Positions 45,219-58,363 are shown, counted from the first letter of the stretch. The stretch is 64,000 bases of DNA from Adiantum capillus-veneris (GCA_014529385.2 CM043954.1:9688830-9752829); one strand, 5' to 3'. The notes: a model not told the origin generated them from the sequence alone. Numbers and translations are program-made.

Positions 45219-45733
45219 TCAATGTTTAGGCTTCACACCTCTTAACACTGGGTGGTACCATTTTGTTGATGGCTTTGGTGCACCATTTATAGTTGTGTAG
45301 CATGTGATTGAGTCTCGCAATAATGCAAGTAAGTTGTGCTATCTATGGAGAGTCATGAAAGATTTTTCTTATAATTTATTCTTTTTATAGTTGTCATTAC
45401 ATTAGGTCAATTCACAAGGAGATGACTATACCCGGCACTCGGATATATCCCCAAGGATTTGCCTAGCTAAAATACCGGGGTTAGCACACTATTTACTATA
45501 TATAATTATTTCCACAGGGCTTTTTCATTTTTCCAGTGGGCCCGACGAGATTTTGCATATACCCGGCGGGCCCGCCAAGAAAATGAAAAACCTCAGCGGG
45601 CCTCGCACAAAAAAATGGAAAACCCGAAGGGCTAACCGGCTCTATAGGTTTTTGCAGGTCAAAATCAAAGTCACGTTAACAATTGCCGTGATCATGTGAT
45701 TTTTTTGTGTAAATACTAGAGTTATTGACGTAA

Positions 45734-46434
45734 TCACCCGATCATGATTACGTTCATGAAATCTCTGATATTGCCACATCTGTCACATATACAGTTTGGT
45801 TTTGTGGAAAATACTTGAAGTTGACCTTGAAATGGCCTCTGATCTACCATGTATCTTTCTCTTTGAAGCTCATGACTCACATATGCATTGCTAGAAGTTA
45901 TGGGTCTCTCACTCAAGAACATGTGTTCTATTATAGGGTGATATCTAGGTGGTTGAGGCATAACATGCTCAAAACATTGCAGTGGAGTCCTAGGCCTATA
46001 GTAAGGTCATCTTTTTGTTGGATGGTCTCGTCCACATGTCACCGTCTTCTTAGGCTGAGGAACTCTGTAGGTTGTAACCATGTTAGCTTGGCTGATGCGT
46101 CGCATCACACTCGCTATAATTTTCTCCTCAACTTCTACTTTTCTTTGTCCTAGGCTCCTTCCTTGATCCTCAAGATCAACAATTTTTGTTGCCTGACCCT
46201 CCTCATTTACTATCTTCAAACCATTTTCATAGAACTCGCAATTGTCAACTAGGTCCACTGCCGCTTTGGTCACCTCCTCTAAGGCTTGGTACCTTCTCAC
46301 ATATAGGTCGTTCTAGAGATTATCATTCCTAATCCCTTTGATGAAACATAGAATCTGACAATCTGGTGTGGGTAAGCTAGGACATCTAACAACGCATTGC
46401 TTGAAGCACAAAATTTCATGTCACAACGTTTCTG
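45734..46434 (-). pseudogene. Gag remnant, copy 2 (truncated)
   Basis: Same capsid-end and knuckle text as copy 1 (QALEEVTKAAVDLVDN; CGRDHPTK), with the shared TAG, but the N-terminal half is removed by the 3.1-kb deletion. It ends at 45734 after an extra frame change. Confidence 0.65.
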
Positions 46435-46864
46435 TAGGCAGATGTATTCGTACCCTCTGTAGCTCATGTATACCAAGTTTCAAGGAATTTGAAACTTTGG
46501 TTTGGTCATTAACCACAAGTCTTAGAATTCCAACTCAAAATATTGGATGGGTACTTTGGGTGACTTTTTTATGGCCAAATGCTTTCAAATTTGGTGTGCT
46601 CACTCTTGATAGGCTACTAAAGCTATGGTCGTGAGGGTTTTGAAAAATCCCAATTCTACTATGCAACTGCTACTCTATCGCGCTAGAGTAAATAGAGCCT
46701 ATTTGGACACCTTTTTTCAACTGTTGTTGCTAATTTGGGTTCCCCCCCTTCTCAAGACTCTACTCATCAATTTCCACTGGTTGGATTTTCTTTTCTTTGG
46801 ATTTAGACAATTCAAGGGTTTCTTACAGTCAAAAATGCAACTTTCAGGATCTAATGCATACATA

Positions 46865-46998
46865 GTGGGCTTAACAAAACCGATATTAGATCCCAGTTCC
46901 ACTTACTCTATTATAATTAACAACATCAACCATTTATAGGCTACTTAAGGACCTCTCTTCTTAAGCAAGAAAAGAGAAACCAAATGCTCTGATACCAC
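46865..46998 (-). mobile_element. E4 extra leader fragment with primer site
   Basis: Near-identical to 54038-54171, the leader next to the E4 5' LTR, including the initiator tRNA-Met primer site (complement of TGGTATCAGAGC at 46986-46997). It lies outside the left LTR. Confidence 0.9.
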
Positions 46999-48610
46999 TG
47001 TAATGAAATTTGCCTTGATATGTGAGAGTAGAGGAATTTAATGAGAGTACTTTCAAGAAATGATTTTGTGAGCATAGAGGGTTGACATAATTGAAGATAG
47101 CAACATAATCATAGAAATTAGTTAACTTGGCATAGACAATACTTTTGCAAGAGAGAGAGTTTAGAGAACATGACAACAGTTGAGGACCGGATTTATGTGG
47201 AGCCGGTCCCCCCTCCAATAGGCATTTGTATTATGATTTCTCCCATCAAGAGAGACTTGTTACAATACAGTCTTTGTGTTCCTTGTGACCTAGGTGATGC
47301 CATGAAGATGGAAGGCTTCATGCATCACAAACATAACATAAACTTGAAGAAAGCTTTAACTATCCCAAGCCTCAGTCCCAAGACCTCAAACACCTTCGAA
47401 GGTGGAGAGAGCTAGCAGGGAATGAGGGTAGGGAAGAGGAAGAAGAAACATTTCGTAGGAGAAAGAATGAGTTCCTCACTTCTCATACTCTTGTTGCTAG
47501 CATACATAATAGCATAGTAATGAAGAGGAAGGAGATGGAAAGCTTAAGCATTGAAGCATGGCTCTTGGTTGGATTTGCACTCCATAGCCAAGAGTGTTGG
47601 TGTAGGCTCTCAACCTCTACTTGCTTGGAGAAGGAGAGGGAGCTCTTGCACTTTGCATAGTACACAATGAGAGTGCTTGTGAGTGTGTGTGGGTGAGTAT
47701 ACCCCCTAAGCACCCCCCTAGCTTGCTTGGGTCGACCCCCCCTTGTAGCTCATGCTTGAAGCTCATTGGACCCCTCCAGGCCTAGCCAATCACAAGCAGG
47801 AGCCATTACAAGCAACATGGGTAGCCTTGGGACAAGTGTCCCCCTTTCCCCTTTGAGAGAGAGGACTTGATAAATGCAAAATCAATTAGATAATTCAAGT
47901 AATTTATCATTGGACCCCTTTGAAGCCTAGCCAATAGGCTTCAAGCAACACATGAAGGTAACATGGGTAGGGACCTAACATGTGTCCTTGCTGCCTCTGC
48001 AAGCTGGGGCTTCCCTTGTGAGTGTGAGTGTGTGTTCTCTCTCTCTAATCCCTAGGAAAATGGCTTGCCCCCCCTCTTGTAGGGATGCTTTTGACTTTAG
48101 GAGCTCAAGCACCTTAGTCATCAAGCATGACAAAGCACTTGAAGTAGGGGGTGTTCCCACAAGCATCTCAGGCAAGCTTCTCAAGGCACCTCAAGCACCT
48201 TAATCATGCACCAAGTCAAGCACCTCAAGCATGGAGCCAGTCAAGCACCTCAAGCATCTTAATCAAGCACCTCAAGCATGACAAACACCTCAATCAGGAC
48301 AAGCACCTTGAGCTTGGACCGGGTTCCCACCTCAAGCTCAACCCTAGCTTACCTAAGGTCAAAGGACTTTTACACACATTATTGGAGGTCTTCAATGAAG
48401 CTAACCCTAAGGTCTTATGCTCCATTGGTTAGCCTTGCTCTTGATAGACCATCTCCCATTTGGGCCCCTTTACTATTGGCCCCGTGTTGAGATAGATCTA
48501 TAAGCACATATCTATATCTTAACACTTGTTCCCGTTTATTCTCCCACATTAAGTGATCAATTTAATATGAGAAAATCATTTGGGTTGGTTAGATATTAGA
48601 TTTTATGACA
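46999..48610 (-). repeat. E4 left (3') LTR, 1,612 bp
   Basis: Ends match the E3 LTRs (TGTCATAAAATC at the 48610 end). Followed inward by the polypurine tract (48611-48624) and outward by the extra leader. Minisatellite at about 48178-48330. Confidence 0.93.
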
Positions 48611-48624
48611 TTGCCTCTCTCTCG
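48611..48624 (-). promoter_or_regulatory. E4 polypurine tract
   Basis: CGAGAGAGAGGCAA on the minus strand directly before the LTR start. Confidence 0.8.
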
Positions 48625-48970
48625 AAATCATAGTCATCCTCGACTATGAGGTAGAAGAGATAAAGCCTTAGTTATTAGTCAGTCGTACTTAGCGGGTAGA
48701 GGATCCCTTTTTTACCCTACGACATCTTTCCAAGATGGATGACTAATCCATTTGGTGCTTGGGAGACATAGCTGCCGCAAGCATGTCTGCTCTTTAGTCC
48801 ATTTCATTCTCCCAAAGTAGAGTGACAAATTCTACTTGGTGTTTGAGAGACGTCGTCATCACAAACATGATTCTAAGCATGCATACTAGTTAAATTTGTG
48901 CACAATTAAAAAGAGGACTAGTCATATAAGACAAAAACATGAGTCATTTAAAAGAAATTTGTACATTTGC

Positions 48971-50593
48971 TTACTCTAATGTAGCATTGTAAGCATTGAC
49001 AAGGTTCATACTATCCTTAAGTTGTACTCCTTGCATCCATCTAGCATCTTCAAAAGGATAATTTTTGAACTTAATAAGATACCGTCGGATTATCTTACCA
49101 TGTCGTAGTACCTTGTCTTCATGCCGAAGGACAGCTTCGGGTTGTAGCACCTCTTCTTGGTCTTCAACTTCGGGAGGGTCTTCAATAATTGGTTCAGTTG
49201 GTGGCTCTCCTTTGTAGGGCTTAAGTAGGCTTACATGAAAGGCATTGTGTATAAGCCAATGGTTGGGCAACTTGAGTTGATAAGCCGTCTTATTAATGGG
49301 CTTCAAGATTTGGAAAGGACCATAGTATCTTTTTGCTAGTTTAGCATAATACTTTTGATGGCCCGTAGGATTTTTGCCCGTCGTTTGCCTTAATCGAGCC
49401 TTAGGCAACTTGAGTAAGACCCAATCATTTTCTTTGAACATTAAGGGTCTTCTGTGCTTATCAGCAACAGATTTTTGCCTTTGTTGAGAGATGGCTATAG
49501 CCTCCCTAATCTTTTGAAAAGATTCTTGTAGGTCACGGCTATACTCATCGGCGGCGAAGATCTTCCCATGTACTTTGAGTAGCAAGGGACTTTTAGGTCT
49601 TCCCTCTATGATCTCGAAAGGTGCTTTCCCCATAGAAGTATGTACAGTATTATTGTAGGCATACTCTACTAGAGGTAAATACTTTTCCCATTGTGAGCGT
49701 TGATCTACTTTGGTAACATAAGTCTTGAGTAGATCGAGTATCATAAGATTGGATATCTCACTTTGGCCATCCGTTTGTGGGTGATAGGCCGAAGAGAAAT
49801 TCAATCTTGTTCCTAAATTTTCAAAGAGATCTTTCCAGAAATTACTGGTCATTCTAGGATCTCTATCTGACACGATGGATGTGGGTAATCCATGGTATTT
49901 GAAAATCTGAGATATGAAGAGAGTTGCCATTTGATGTGCCTTAATAATCTTTTTGACAGGAATAAAATGTACTTGCTTGCTAAACCTGTCGACTATTGTC
50001 CATATTCCTGTATTCCCATGGATAGACTTGGGTAATCCAAAGATGAAATCCATGGATATACTCTCCCATGGTGAATTTGGAATAGGCAATGGCTGGAGTA
50101 ATCCTGGTTGCTTCCCTCTATCATACTTGGTCTTTTGGCATACTACACATTTTGAAACATACTCTTGTATGTCCACTTTCATGGTAGGCCAATAGAAATA
50201 CGTCTCCACTCCTCGGAGAGTAGGTTGAATACCTCTATGCCCTGCATATGGAGGAGCATGGGATTCATACATAACCTTCTCACGAAGGGAATGGGTAACA
50301 CATAGCCTATTGCCGTGGAGAAGATAACCATTCTGCAAGGTGAATGGTTCCTCTTTCTTCCCCAAAGCAAGGGCTGAAATTATGTCTCTAAAGTCAGGGT
50401 CAGTAGCATACTCATCTATCATAGAGGATAGATCATTGTGAGTAGCTATAGACACCGCATTAACTTTTGGTTGTCGTGAAAGTGCATCGGTAACTTGATT
50501 GTGCTTACCATCTATGTGAGAAATATGGAAATTAAATTGCGAAAGAAAATTTTCCCACCTCATTTGTTTGTCGGAAAGTTTGGTTTGCGTCAT
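48971..50593 (-). pseudogene. E4 RNase H end, integrase and chromodomain
   Basis: 540 codons open without a break. RNase H end (D in QVTDALSR), H2C2 (HAPPYAGHRG, then CVVCQ), core D in SMDFIFG, D in VSDRDPRM, E in GQSEISN, a GPF motif (YYGPFQIL) and a C-terminal chromodomain (KIIRRYLIKFKNY, then WMQG) ending at TAA 48971. This half has all catalytic residues. It is cut from the upstream part only by the TGA at 50621-50623. Confidence 0.92.
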
Positions 50594-51375
50594 GAAATAC
50601 TTGAGACTTTGGTGGTCGTTTCATAGGATAAATGGAGTCCCCAATAGGTAGTGCTTCCATGTATCTAGGGCATGTAGAACAGCTAAAAGCTCTTTCTCAT
50701 AAATTCCCAAGACTCGTTCATCACTATTGAGCCTTCGGCTCTCATATGCTATGGCATGCCCTTCTTGAAGCAAAACCGCTCCAAGGCAATCACCACACGC
50801 ATCACATTGGACCTCAAATGGCTTTGAGATATCCGGAAGCACGAGGACTGGTTGGGAAGTAAGCTTCTCTTTGAGTTTTTCAAAAGCATTTTTCTCCTTA
50901 GCAGTCCATACAAACTTAACGTTCTTCTTTGTTAAGTCGTGAAGTGGTCCTGTTACTTGAGAGAATTTTGCTATGAAGCGTCTATAGTATGCACACATAC
51001 CAATAAAGCTTCTTAGCTCATGTAGATTCCTTGGGTTAGGCCATGATTTTATTACCTCTAACTTTGATGGATCCATACGAATACCATCGTGAGAGATAAT
51101 ATGACCTAGATATTGAATCTCTTGAAGGAAGAATTCACTTTTCTTTTGGTTGAGAAAAAGTTTGTTTTCCCTCAAGGCTTGAAAAATCACTTGGAGATGT
51201 TGATTATGTTCCTCCAAAGATTTGGAGTAGATGATGATATCATCAAAGAACACTCCAATGAATTTACGATATGGTCTAAAAATTTTCTCCATGAGACGAT
51301 TGAAAGTAGCTGGTGCATTAGTCAAGCCAAAAGGCATGACTAGATATTCATAAAGACCAAATGTTGTGCAAAACT
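50594..51375 (-). pseudogene. E4 RT C-terminal half and RNase H
   Basis: MPFGLTNAPATF, catalytic FFDDIII (about 51245), thumb (FIGMCAYYRRFI), RNase H with D in QCDACGD and E in IYEKELLAV. The frame ends at TGA 50621-50623, where E3 has CGA (Arg), a C-to-T change. The preceding part of RT is in another frame; the shift lies near 51.37 kb. Confidence 0.9.
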
Positions 51376-53757
51376 TAACGCGGTCTTTAGGATATCTTCA
51401 TCCACTATCCTTATTTGATGATAGCCACCCTTAAGGTCAATCCTACTGAAGTAGGTAGAGCCTTGTAGCTTCTCAAATAGATCTTCTACCCGAGGCACAG
51501 GAAATCTATTTTTGATAGTGATATGGTTTAGTGCTCGATAGTCCACACACATACGGTATGTACCATCTTTCTTTTGCACTAAAAGGACTGGAGAACAAAA
51601 GGGAGAGGAACTAGGCCTCACCATCCATTTGTCTACCAATTCCTGTACTTGCCTCATAATCTCCTCTTGTTGAGCTTGTGAGACTCGATAAGGAGGTTTG
51701 TTAGGCGGTGAGCTTCCTGGAAGGAGCTCAATACGATGGTCATCATCCCCTCGTTTTGGAGTTAGGTCCATAGGGATATCATCGATGAACACATCTTGGA
51801 ATCCTTTTAGAAAAGTAGACAAGTCTAACTCTTCTTGATTCCTATCATTTTCATTTGATGAAACATTATTAGCTTTTAGAGACTCTTTGACATAAATCAT
51901 GTACGTAGAAACTGAGCTCTTCATTGATTTATCAAAAGAAAGAGGATTTACAAGTGGAATAGTGCGACCACGCTCACTAGCATCTATATACATGTTCTTT
52001 CCCCTGTAGGTGAAGTAAATTCTCCTTTCAGGGAACTTCATGTTGGCAGCCATGTGATCAAACCATGGTGCCCCTAGGATAACTTCCTGATGTTGGAGAG
52101 GAGAGATGAAGAAATCTTCTTTGTCCACATAGCTTTGGACATGAAGCCTCAACTTTCCAATCAAGGGAGTAACGGAGGCTTGTTGTCCCTTGAAAGCTGC
52201 ATCAGTTGTTACTATATCTCCCATCTCAAAATCTTGAATGCCCAACTTGGTGGCCAACTCTATTGATATGAAGTTGAGAGTAGAGCCAGGGTCAAACAAG
52301 ATGAAGGCATCATGCTCTCTTACCTTTCCCCAAGCATAGGAGAGTGATGATCCTTTGTAATGAGCATCCTCTTTTGGAGCTTCGATGGTGGAAGCCCTAG
52401 GAGTCTCATTGCGAGTATTCTTCTTGGGGCAAGAACGATAGCCATGTCCTTGCTCCCCACACTTGAAACATTTATGGTCCTTGCGAAAAGCTTCAAGCTC
52501 TTCAGGAGAGAGTTTGTTTTTACCTTTGTAAACCCCCTTCTCCTTGGACCGATTGTTGTTGTTGTTGTTGGAAGTGCCTTGGGAATTATTTTGAGCATTG
52601 GATTTCCCTTTTGCATCATTTTTATCTTTGTTTTCCATGGGCTTGACATTACGTCTAGCCCCTTGATGGAAATTGATGTGTGAAGCAACCATGGTGTGGT
52701 GGATTACTTCGGTAATAGTACCGGGCCGTTGAGAGTTGATATATTCGGCCATCTCTTCAGGTAATGCCGCACAGAATTGTTGTCTTTGCTCGAAAAAGTC
52801 TATCTTTTGAAAGACAGTATCTTTGAGATGTAAATCCCAAAACTTGTCTACATACTTGTTGATAGACTCATGAGAGAGAAGCTTCAAGCCGCGCCATTCG
52901 GTAAGAACTTTATCTTTAGTATCACTTGGAAGAAATTGCTTCATAATGGAAACTCGTAGAGTTTTCCATGTCTTTGGGGCTTCTCCATTGCCACGAAGGC
53001 TAGCCCACCACTGACGAGCTGATTTTTGGAAGTGCATAGCTACATGGCATAGCTTGGAGGACTCTGCTAATCCCTCGTCCCCAAAGGCCGCATCAAATTG
53101 TTGGATGAAGGCCAACACTTTGTCAGTAGCACCAAAGGTGCCATCGTAGGTGAGAAAAGAGATACTCTTTCCTCCCTCCTTGAACTTCTTTAGCTTTTGT
53201 GACCTTCGCCATGCAGGAAATGATTTGCTATGTCCTCCCCTCTTGTATTCTCTAGGAGAATAGCCATAAATTTCATCGGAAGAGGAGGAAGGTGAAGAAG
53301 AAGGAGAAGAGGGTGACCTCTTCCTAGCCCTTTTCTTCCTTTGTTTCCTCTCTTGCCTTTCAGAGTGATGAGGAGAAGGACTATAGGTTTCTCTTTTCCT
53401 CTTGGGAGGAGTAGGCGATCGTCTAGACCGCCGTCTTCGTGGAGCCACATCTTCAGAAGAACTTAGACTGTCATTGCTTTCTTTCTCTTTGGATTCCTCC
53501 TCTCGAATGGGAGAGAGTCTTCTTTTGGGGGTCTCTTCAAGAGGCCTCCTAAGCTCTCTCTACTCTGGGAGAGAAAGGGAAATTCCATAAGCACGAAGTT
53601 GTTGAGTAACTTTGGCTTGCAAAACAGGGTTGCCCATAGCTTGTTGCAACCTAGTGACGAGATAATTCACAAACATGGGAGCATTATCATTAGCACTTTC
53701 ATGTGCAAAATAAAAGCTATCAATGTTCATTCTACTCTCTTGATTATTGTCAGCCAT
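51340..53757 (-). pseudogene. E4 gag, protease and RT N-terminal part
   Basis: ATG 53757 (MADNNQESRMN). One nonsense codon, TAG 53560-53562 (Glu in E3). After it a 702-codon frame: SR-rich block ([16 protein letters not shown] near 53430), capsid-like region, CCHC ([14 protein letters not shown], about 52465), protease active site FDPGSTLNF (about 52295) and ILGAPWF (about 52085), RT lead-in ([15 protein letters not shown]), VCVDYRALN-type motif and [10 protein letters not shown]. It ends at TAG 51340 after the shift at about 51.37 kb. Gag and pol are in one frame, so this lineage makes a single polyprotein. Confidence 0.9.
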
Positions 53758-54158
53758 GTTAACAAAATTTATGTTTATACGTAGTGTATGCTTTGGCAAT
53801 ACAAAACCTTAGTTTCCACTCCTCTTAGTCTTTGAAAATCGGCTCTTAAGTATCTACACCCACGGCTCAAAGTGGTTAATTATAGAGAGTTGAGGAGTAG
53901 TTCTAACATAGCGGAATTGCCAAGGGCTAGCTCCTTTCGGACTTCTTATGGCTCAATAATGGTAAAGCCGTAGGCAAGTCTAAAAAGACTCCATTATTAA
54001 GTCCAAAGCTCCCGAGGTGTGCACCATCCCCCACATAGTGGGCTTAACAAAACCGATATTAGATCCCAGTTCCACTTACTCTATTATAATTAACAACATC
54101 AACCATTTATAGGCTACTTAAGGACCTCTCTTCTTAAGCAAGAAAAGAGAAACCAAAT

Positions 54159-54170
54159 GCTCTGATACCA
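54159..54170 (-). promoter_or_regulatory. E4 primer-binding site (initiator tRNA-Met)
   Basis: TGGTATCAGAGC on the minus strand, one base from the LTR end. Confidence 0.95.
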
Positions 54171-54171
54171 A

Positions 54172-55784
54172 TGTAATGGAATTTGCCTATTCAATTTGAG
54201 AGTAGGGGAATTTAATGAGAGTACTTTCAAGAAATGATTTTGTGAGCATAGCGGGTAGACATAATTGAAGATAGCAACATAATTATCGCAATTAGTTAAC
54301 TTGGCATGGACAATACTTTTGCAAGAGAGAGAATTTAGAGAACATGACAACAGTTGAGGACCGGATTTATGTGGAGCCGGTCCCCCCTCCAATAGGCATT
54401 TGTATTATGATTTCTCCCATAAAAAGAGACTTGTTACAATACATTCTTTGTGTTCCTTGTGACCTAGGTGAAGCAATGAAGATGGAAAGATTCATGCATC
54501 ACAAACATAACATAAACTTGAAGAAAGCTTTAACTATCCCAAGCCTCAGTCCCAAGACCTCAAACACCTTCGAAGGTGGAGAGAGCTAGCAGCGAATGAG
54601 GGTAGGGAAGAGGAAGAAGAAACATTTCGTAGGAGAAAGAATGAGTTCCTCACTTATCATACTCTTGTTGCTAGCATACATAATAGCATAGTAATGAAGA
54701 AGAAGGAGATGGCAAGCTTAAGCATTGAAGCATGGCTCTTGGTTGGATTTGCACTCCATAGCCAAGAGTGTTGTTGTAGGCTCTCAACCTCTACTTGCTT
54801 GGAGAAGGAGAGGGAGCTCTTGCACTTTGCATAGTACACAATGAGAGTGCTTGTGAGTGTGTGTGGGTGAGTATACCCCCTAAGCACCCCCCTAGCTTTC
54901 TTGGGTCGACCCCTCCTTGTAGCTCATGCTTGAAGCTCATTGGACCCCTCCAGGCCTAGCCAATCACAAGCAGGAGCCATTACAAGCAACATGGGTAGCC
55001 TTGGGACAAGTGTCCCCCTTTCCCCTTTGAGAGAGAGGACTTGATAAATGCAAAATCAATTAGATAATTCAATTAATTTATCATTGGACCCCTTTGAAGC
55101 CTAGCCAATAGGCTTCAAGCAACACATGAAGGTAACATGGCTAGGGACCTAACATGTGTCCTTGCTGCCTCTTCAAGCTGGGGCTTCCCTTGTGAGTGTG
55201 AGTGTGTGTTCTCTCTCTCTAATCCCTAGGAAAAGGGCTCGCCCCCCCTCTTGTAGGAATGCTTTTGACTTTAGGAGCTCAAGCACCTTAGTCATCAAGC
55301 ATGACAAAGCACTTGAAGTAGGGGGTGTTCCCACAAGCATCTCAGGCAAGCTTCTCAAGGCACCTCAAGCACCTTAATGATGCACCAATTCAAGCACCTC
55401 AAGCATGGAGCCAGTGAAGCACCTCAAGCATCTTAATGAAGCACCTCAAGCATGACAAGCACCTCAATCAGGACAAGCACCTTGAGCTTGGGCCGGGTTC
55501 CCACCTCAAGCTCAGCCCTAGCTTACCTAAGGTCAAAGGACTTTTACACACATTATTGGAGTTCTTCAATGAAGCTAACCCTAAGGTCTTATGCTCCATT
55601 GGTTAGCCTTGCTCTTGATAGACCATCTCCCATTTGGGCCCCTTTACTATTGGCCCCGTGTCGAGATAGATCTAAAGGCACATATCTATATCTTAACACT
55701 TGTTCCCATTTATTCTCCCACATTAAGTGATCAATTTAATATGAGAAAATCATTTGGGTTGGTTAGATATTAGATTTTATGACA
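54172..55784 (-). repeat. E4 right (5') LTR, 1,613 bp
   Basis: Starts TGTCATAAAATC (55784 leftward) and ends TTACA at 54172; primer site complement at 54159-54170. Right host flank begins ATATT (55785-55789). Minisatellite at about 55360-55500. Confidence 0.93.
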
Positions 55785-56214
55785 ATATTATGAAAATGCA
55801 CTCACTAGCTCCTGAACACATGTACAACAATGTCTTGAGGTCAAAATTTTGAAAAATGCAGATTTGGTTTGAGTTTTTTGTTTTGTTCGTTCTAAACCAA
55901 TTTTGTGTTTTGCCCCTACCTTAAGGTTTCCAATGCAAAAATAATCTATCAAATCACCTTTCAAATGACCATTTTAGGGCTCTTTTACCACAATCAACAC
56001 GATTCTGTCTTTTGTGTTTTCAAGCACATTTTCATTTCAAATTTGCTCTACATCAACATCATACGTGTATCTACCCTAGTCCATCAACAAGGTTATATCG
56101 ACGGTTGTATCAATTATGTTTTAGAACCTCAAATTGGAGCTCCTCAAACCTCCCATGTACACATTTGAGACTTGTGACCTACATATAAAGGTCAATCCAT
56201 TGTAATTTTTGTCA

Positions 56215-56837
56215 TCATCTTGGATAACAAAAAAATTGACTATTGTGCAATGTGTGTTGTGATTGCCTCAAGATATAATCACTCCCACCACATTGCATAT
56301 TGTTAGCCCATTTGAATTCCAATTGCACCAACATTGTAGCAATAATGATCTCTTCGTGTAGACATAAGCATTGAAAGACATAAGCAATGATGATCTCTTC
56401 GTGTAGACATAAGCATTGAAAGATAGCAATGATGATTTGGGGGAGTGTTCTATGCGTTTCTGGGTAAGTTTCCTCAAGATTTAGATTAATAAATGGCAAA
56501 CAATTGATAGAATAGGTGTATATACTCTTAAGGAATTCATAGAGCCCATTCAATGGCGTTAAGATGATGACACCAAAATTAGCTATCTTTAGCAAGAGGC
56601 AGTTACACTTGTGCTTGAGCTTTATGCTTAGTTGGATGAATCTAAAACTCTCAGTAGATTTTGGCACTTAAAAATGCACTTAAAGAATAATCTACTTTTG
56701 CCAAGTTTGTAAAGAGTCTTAAATTCCCAGCTACTTTGAGGTGCTTTACATTGAGCTTGCGTATGGCAAAGAGAAAAGAAAATTGAAATGAATTGCAAAA
56801 TGAAATAGAAATCACTTCCATTGCACTTGATATTCAC
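56215..56837 (-). other. Conserved short ORFs, copy 2, with 45-bp in-frame duplication
   Basis: Counterpart of 41252-41830. A block reading FQCLCLHEEIIIA is duplicated in tandem (about 56345-56430), extending the ORF to 150 codons. Copy 1 has one block. Function unknown. Confidence 0.3.
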
Positions 56838-56940
56838 GCTTACTCATAGCAAAGAAGTTGAGTCCTGTAGGCCAAAAACACGTTTAGGCTTTTCTTCTCG
56901 TTGGGATATAATATTGTCGACTAGTTAGTGAGTTAAATAC

Positions 56941-57291
56941 TTGTTTTACCCATTAGTTATGATGACGGAGCTATGTTTTGGATTGTCATCAAATTGTGCA
57001 ATTTCTGATGCCCTGTGCTTGCATTGTAAAAAGGCTGAGAGCTTTGTGTGGATTTTTGTGAACACGTCTTGCGATTGTCATTCTGCTGTTCATGGTGTCT
57101 TGTGCTTGAAACAAATACTTGAACTATACCATCTTTCATCCTATCAATCCAGATACATTTTTTTTCAACCCACCACCATCTATGGTTCGACAATAGATCA
57201 CATTTGGGCAACACATTGTCTAAAACCACTAACATTTGGAACTAGCTATACATGTTGGTCAGATCACTCAACTACCTATATAGTTCTATAG
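56941..57291 (+). pseudogene. Endonuclease/exonuclease-like C-terminal fragment, copy 2
   Basis: Near-identical to 41934-42284, with the same end (GSTIDHIWAT, then WSDHSTTYIVL) and the same stop. Confidence 0.4.
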
Positions 57292-57639
57292 TTCAATTGA
57301 ATTAAAAACTCATCACTCAACTACCTATATAGTTTTATAGTTTAATCCCTAAAAACTCCTTCTGCTCCAACATTTAAGATTGTAAAATTCAACCATCTAA
57401 ATTACTATGTGTAGGCCATTGTGAGTTCTCATGTTGTTCTTAAATGTGGCCATTAATGCTTTGAAATGGTGACTGCTCCTTTTTATGCAGGCGACTCTTA
57501 ACTTTTTTGAAACTACAATTAGTTTTTGGGGGTTTTTTGGGGAGGGTGATTTACTTTCGTGCATGTATAGCCAAGACTAGTTTCATGAAAATCCCACCAC
57601 TCAAAGAGTTTTCACATGGGGTTTGATGTATACCCCCAG

Positions 57640-58363
57640 TTTACCCACCACAAATATAGGAGGGTTCAACTAGCTTTGACAATCTTCCTAGTTCAACTAG
57701 TATCCCACCAAGATGATTGTAATATCCTAAATACAACTCTCTAAGCTCCATCAAGTGTCCAAGATTTGCTTGTATGCGGCTTGTTAGTGCATTATGCAAG
57801 AGAGCCAGGTATTTCAATCCCTACATGCTCCCATATTGAGGGGCTATCCGATTCAAAAGAAGTTGCCACCCATATGCAGGTGCCTTATTGAGGTGAGCAA
57901 GATGAGCTCCAAACCACTGAAATTATTGTTGAAGGCATCTAAAATTTGAAGAGACTTAAGATGGACGAAGCCAGGTGAAAAGTTCCAGTGAAGTTGTTGT
58001 TAGAGATGTTGAGGTGGGTTAGGCAAGAGAGCGCTACAATTTTGGTCAGAAGTGGACTTGACAAGTGATTTTTTGCAACCGAGAGGTTGGCAATAGCCCA
58101 AGAATAGGTGACAGAGTGCTTGACAACCCCCTAGAAGAAATGTTAAGGCTTACTATTATGCTATAATTTCCGTCACATTCCATGCCAACCCATTTGCAAT
58201 GTGCATCAATGGAGGCTGCCAAACCGCCCATGTCAACCACCCATGAATCCAAGTGTCCAGAAAAATCAATATTAGAAGATTTCAATGATAAGAGAGCTTC
58301 ACCTTCACTATGAGTAGAGGCAATTTGAACGAAAAATGAGAGGATGCATATGAAGAAAGGCAA
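57640..58363 (-). pseudogene. CLAVATA1/BAM-like LRR receptor kinase, N-terminal fragment, copy 2
   Basis: Same layout as copy 1: signal peptide (FFICILSFFVQIASTHS), EGEALLSLKSS, CKWVGMEC, IVSLNISSRGLSSTL, then a frameshift and decayed LRRs. Copy 2 keeps more family-like residues (EALLSLK, HLDSW) but also carries about 60 extra bases near 57.75-57.98 kb. Confidence 0.75.

Larger units (their letters stand above)
36212..45401. repeat. Tandem duplication, copy 1 (about 9.2 kb)
   Basis: Starts at TTAGGTCAATTCAC (36212) which recurs at 45402 and, with one change, near 59607. Content in order: gag remnant (minus), spacer, palindrome satellite, conserved short ORFs, LRR receptor pseudogene (minus), spacer. 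Copy 1 has two extra insertions (37260-37711 and 38272-38559) and about 0.86 kb (44355-45218) not found in copy 2. Confidence 0.85.
46865..55784 (-). mobile_element. E4: minus-strand chromovirus of the E3 family, LTR-internal-LTR-leader
   Basis: From right to left: 5' LTR (55784-54172), primer site, gag-pol (53757-48971), polypurine tract, second LTR (48610-46999), then again a primer site and leader (46998-46865). The leader after the second LTR means that LTR also began another internal region, now deleted. The host break on the left shares ACATA with the leader (46860-46864), and a few host bases present in copy 1 (40812-40818) are missing, so a deletion rather than integration made the left end. 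Confidence 0.9.
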
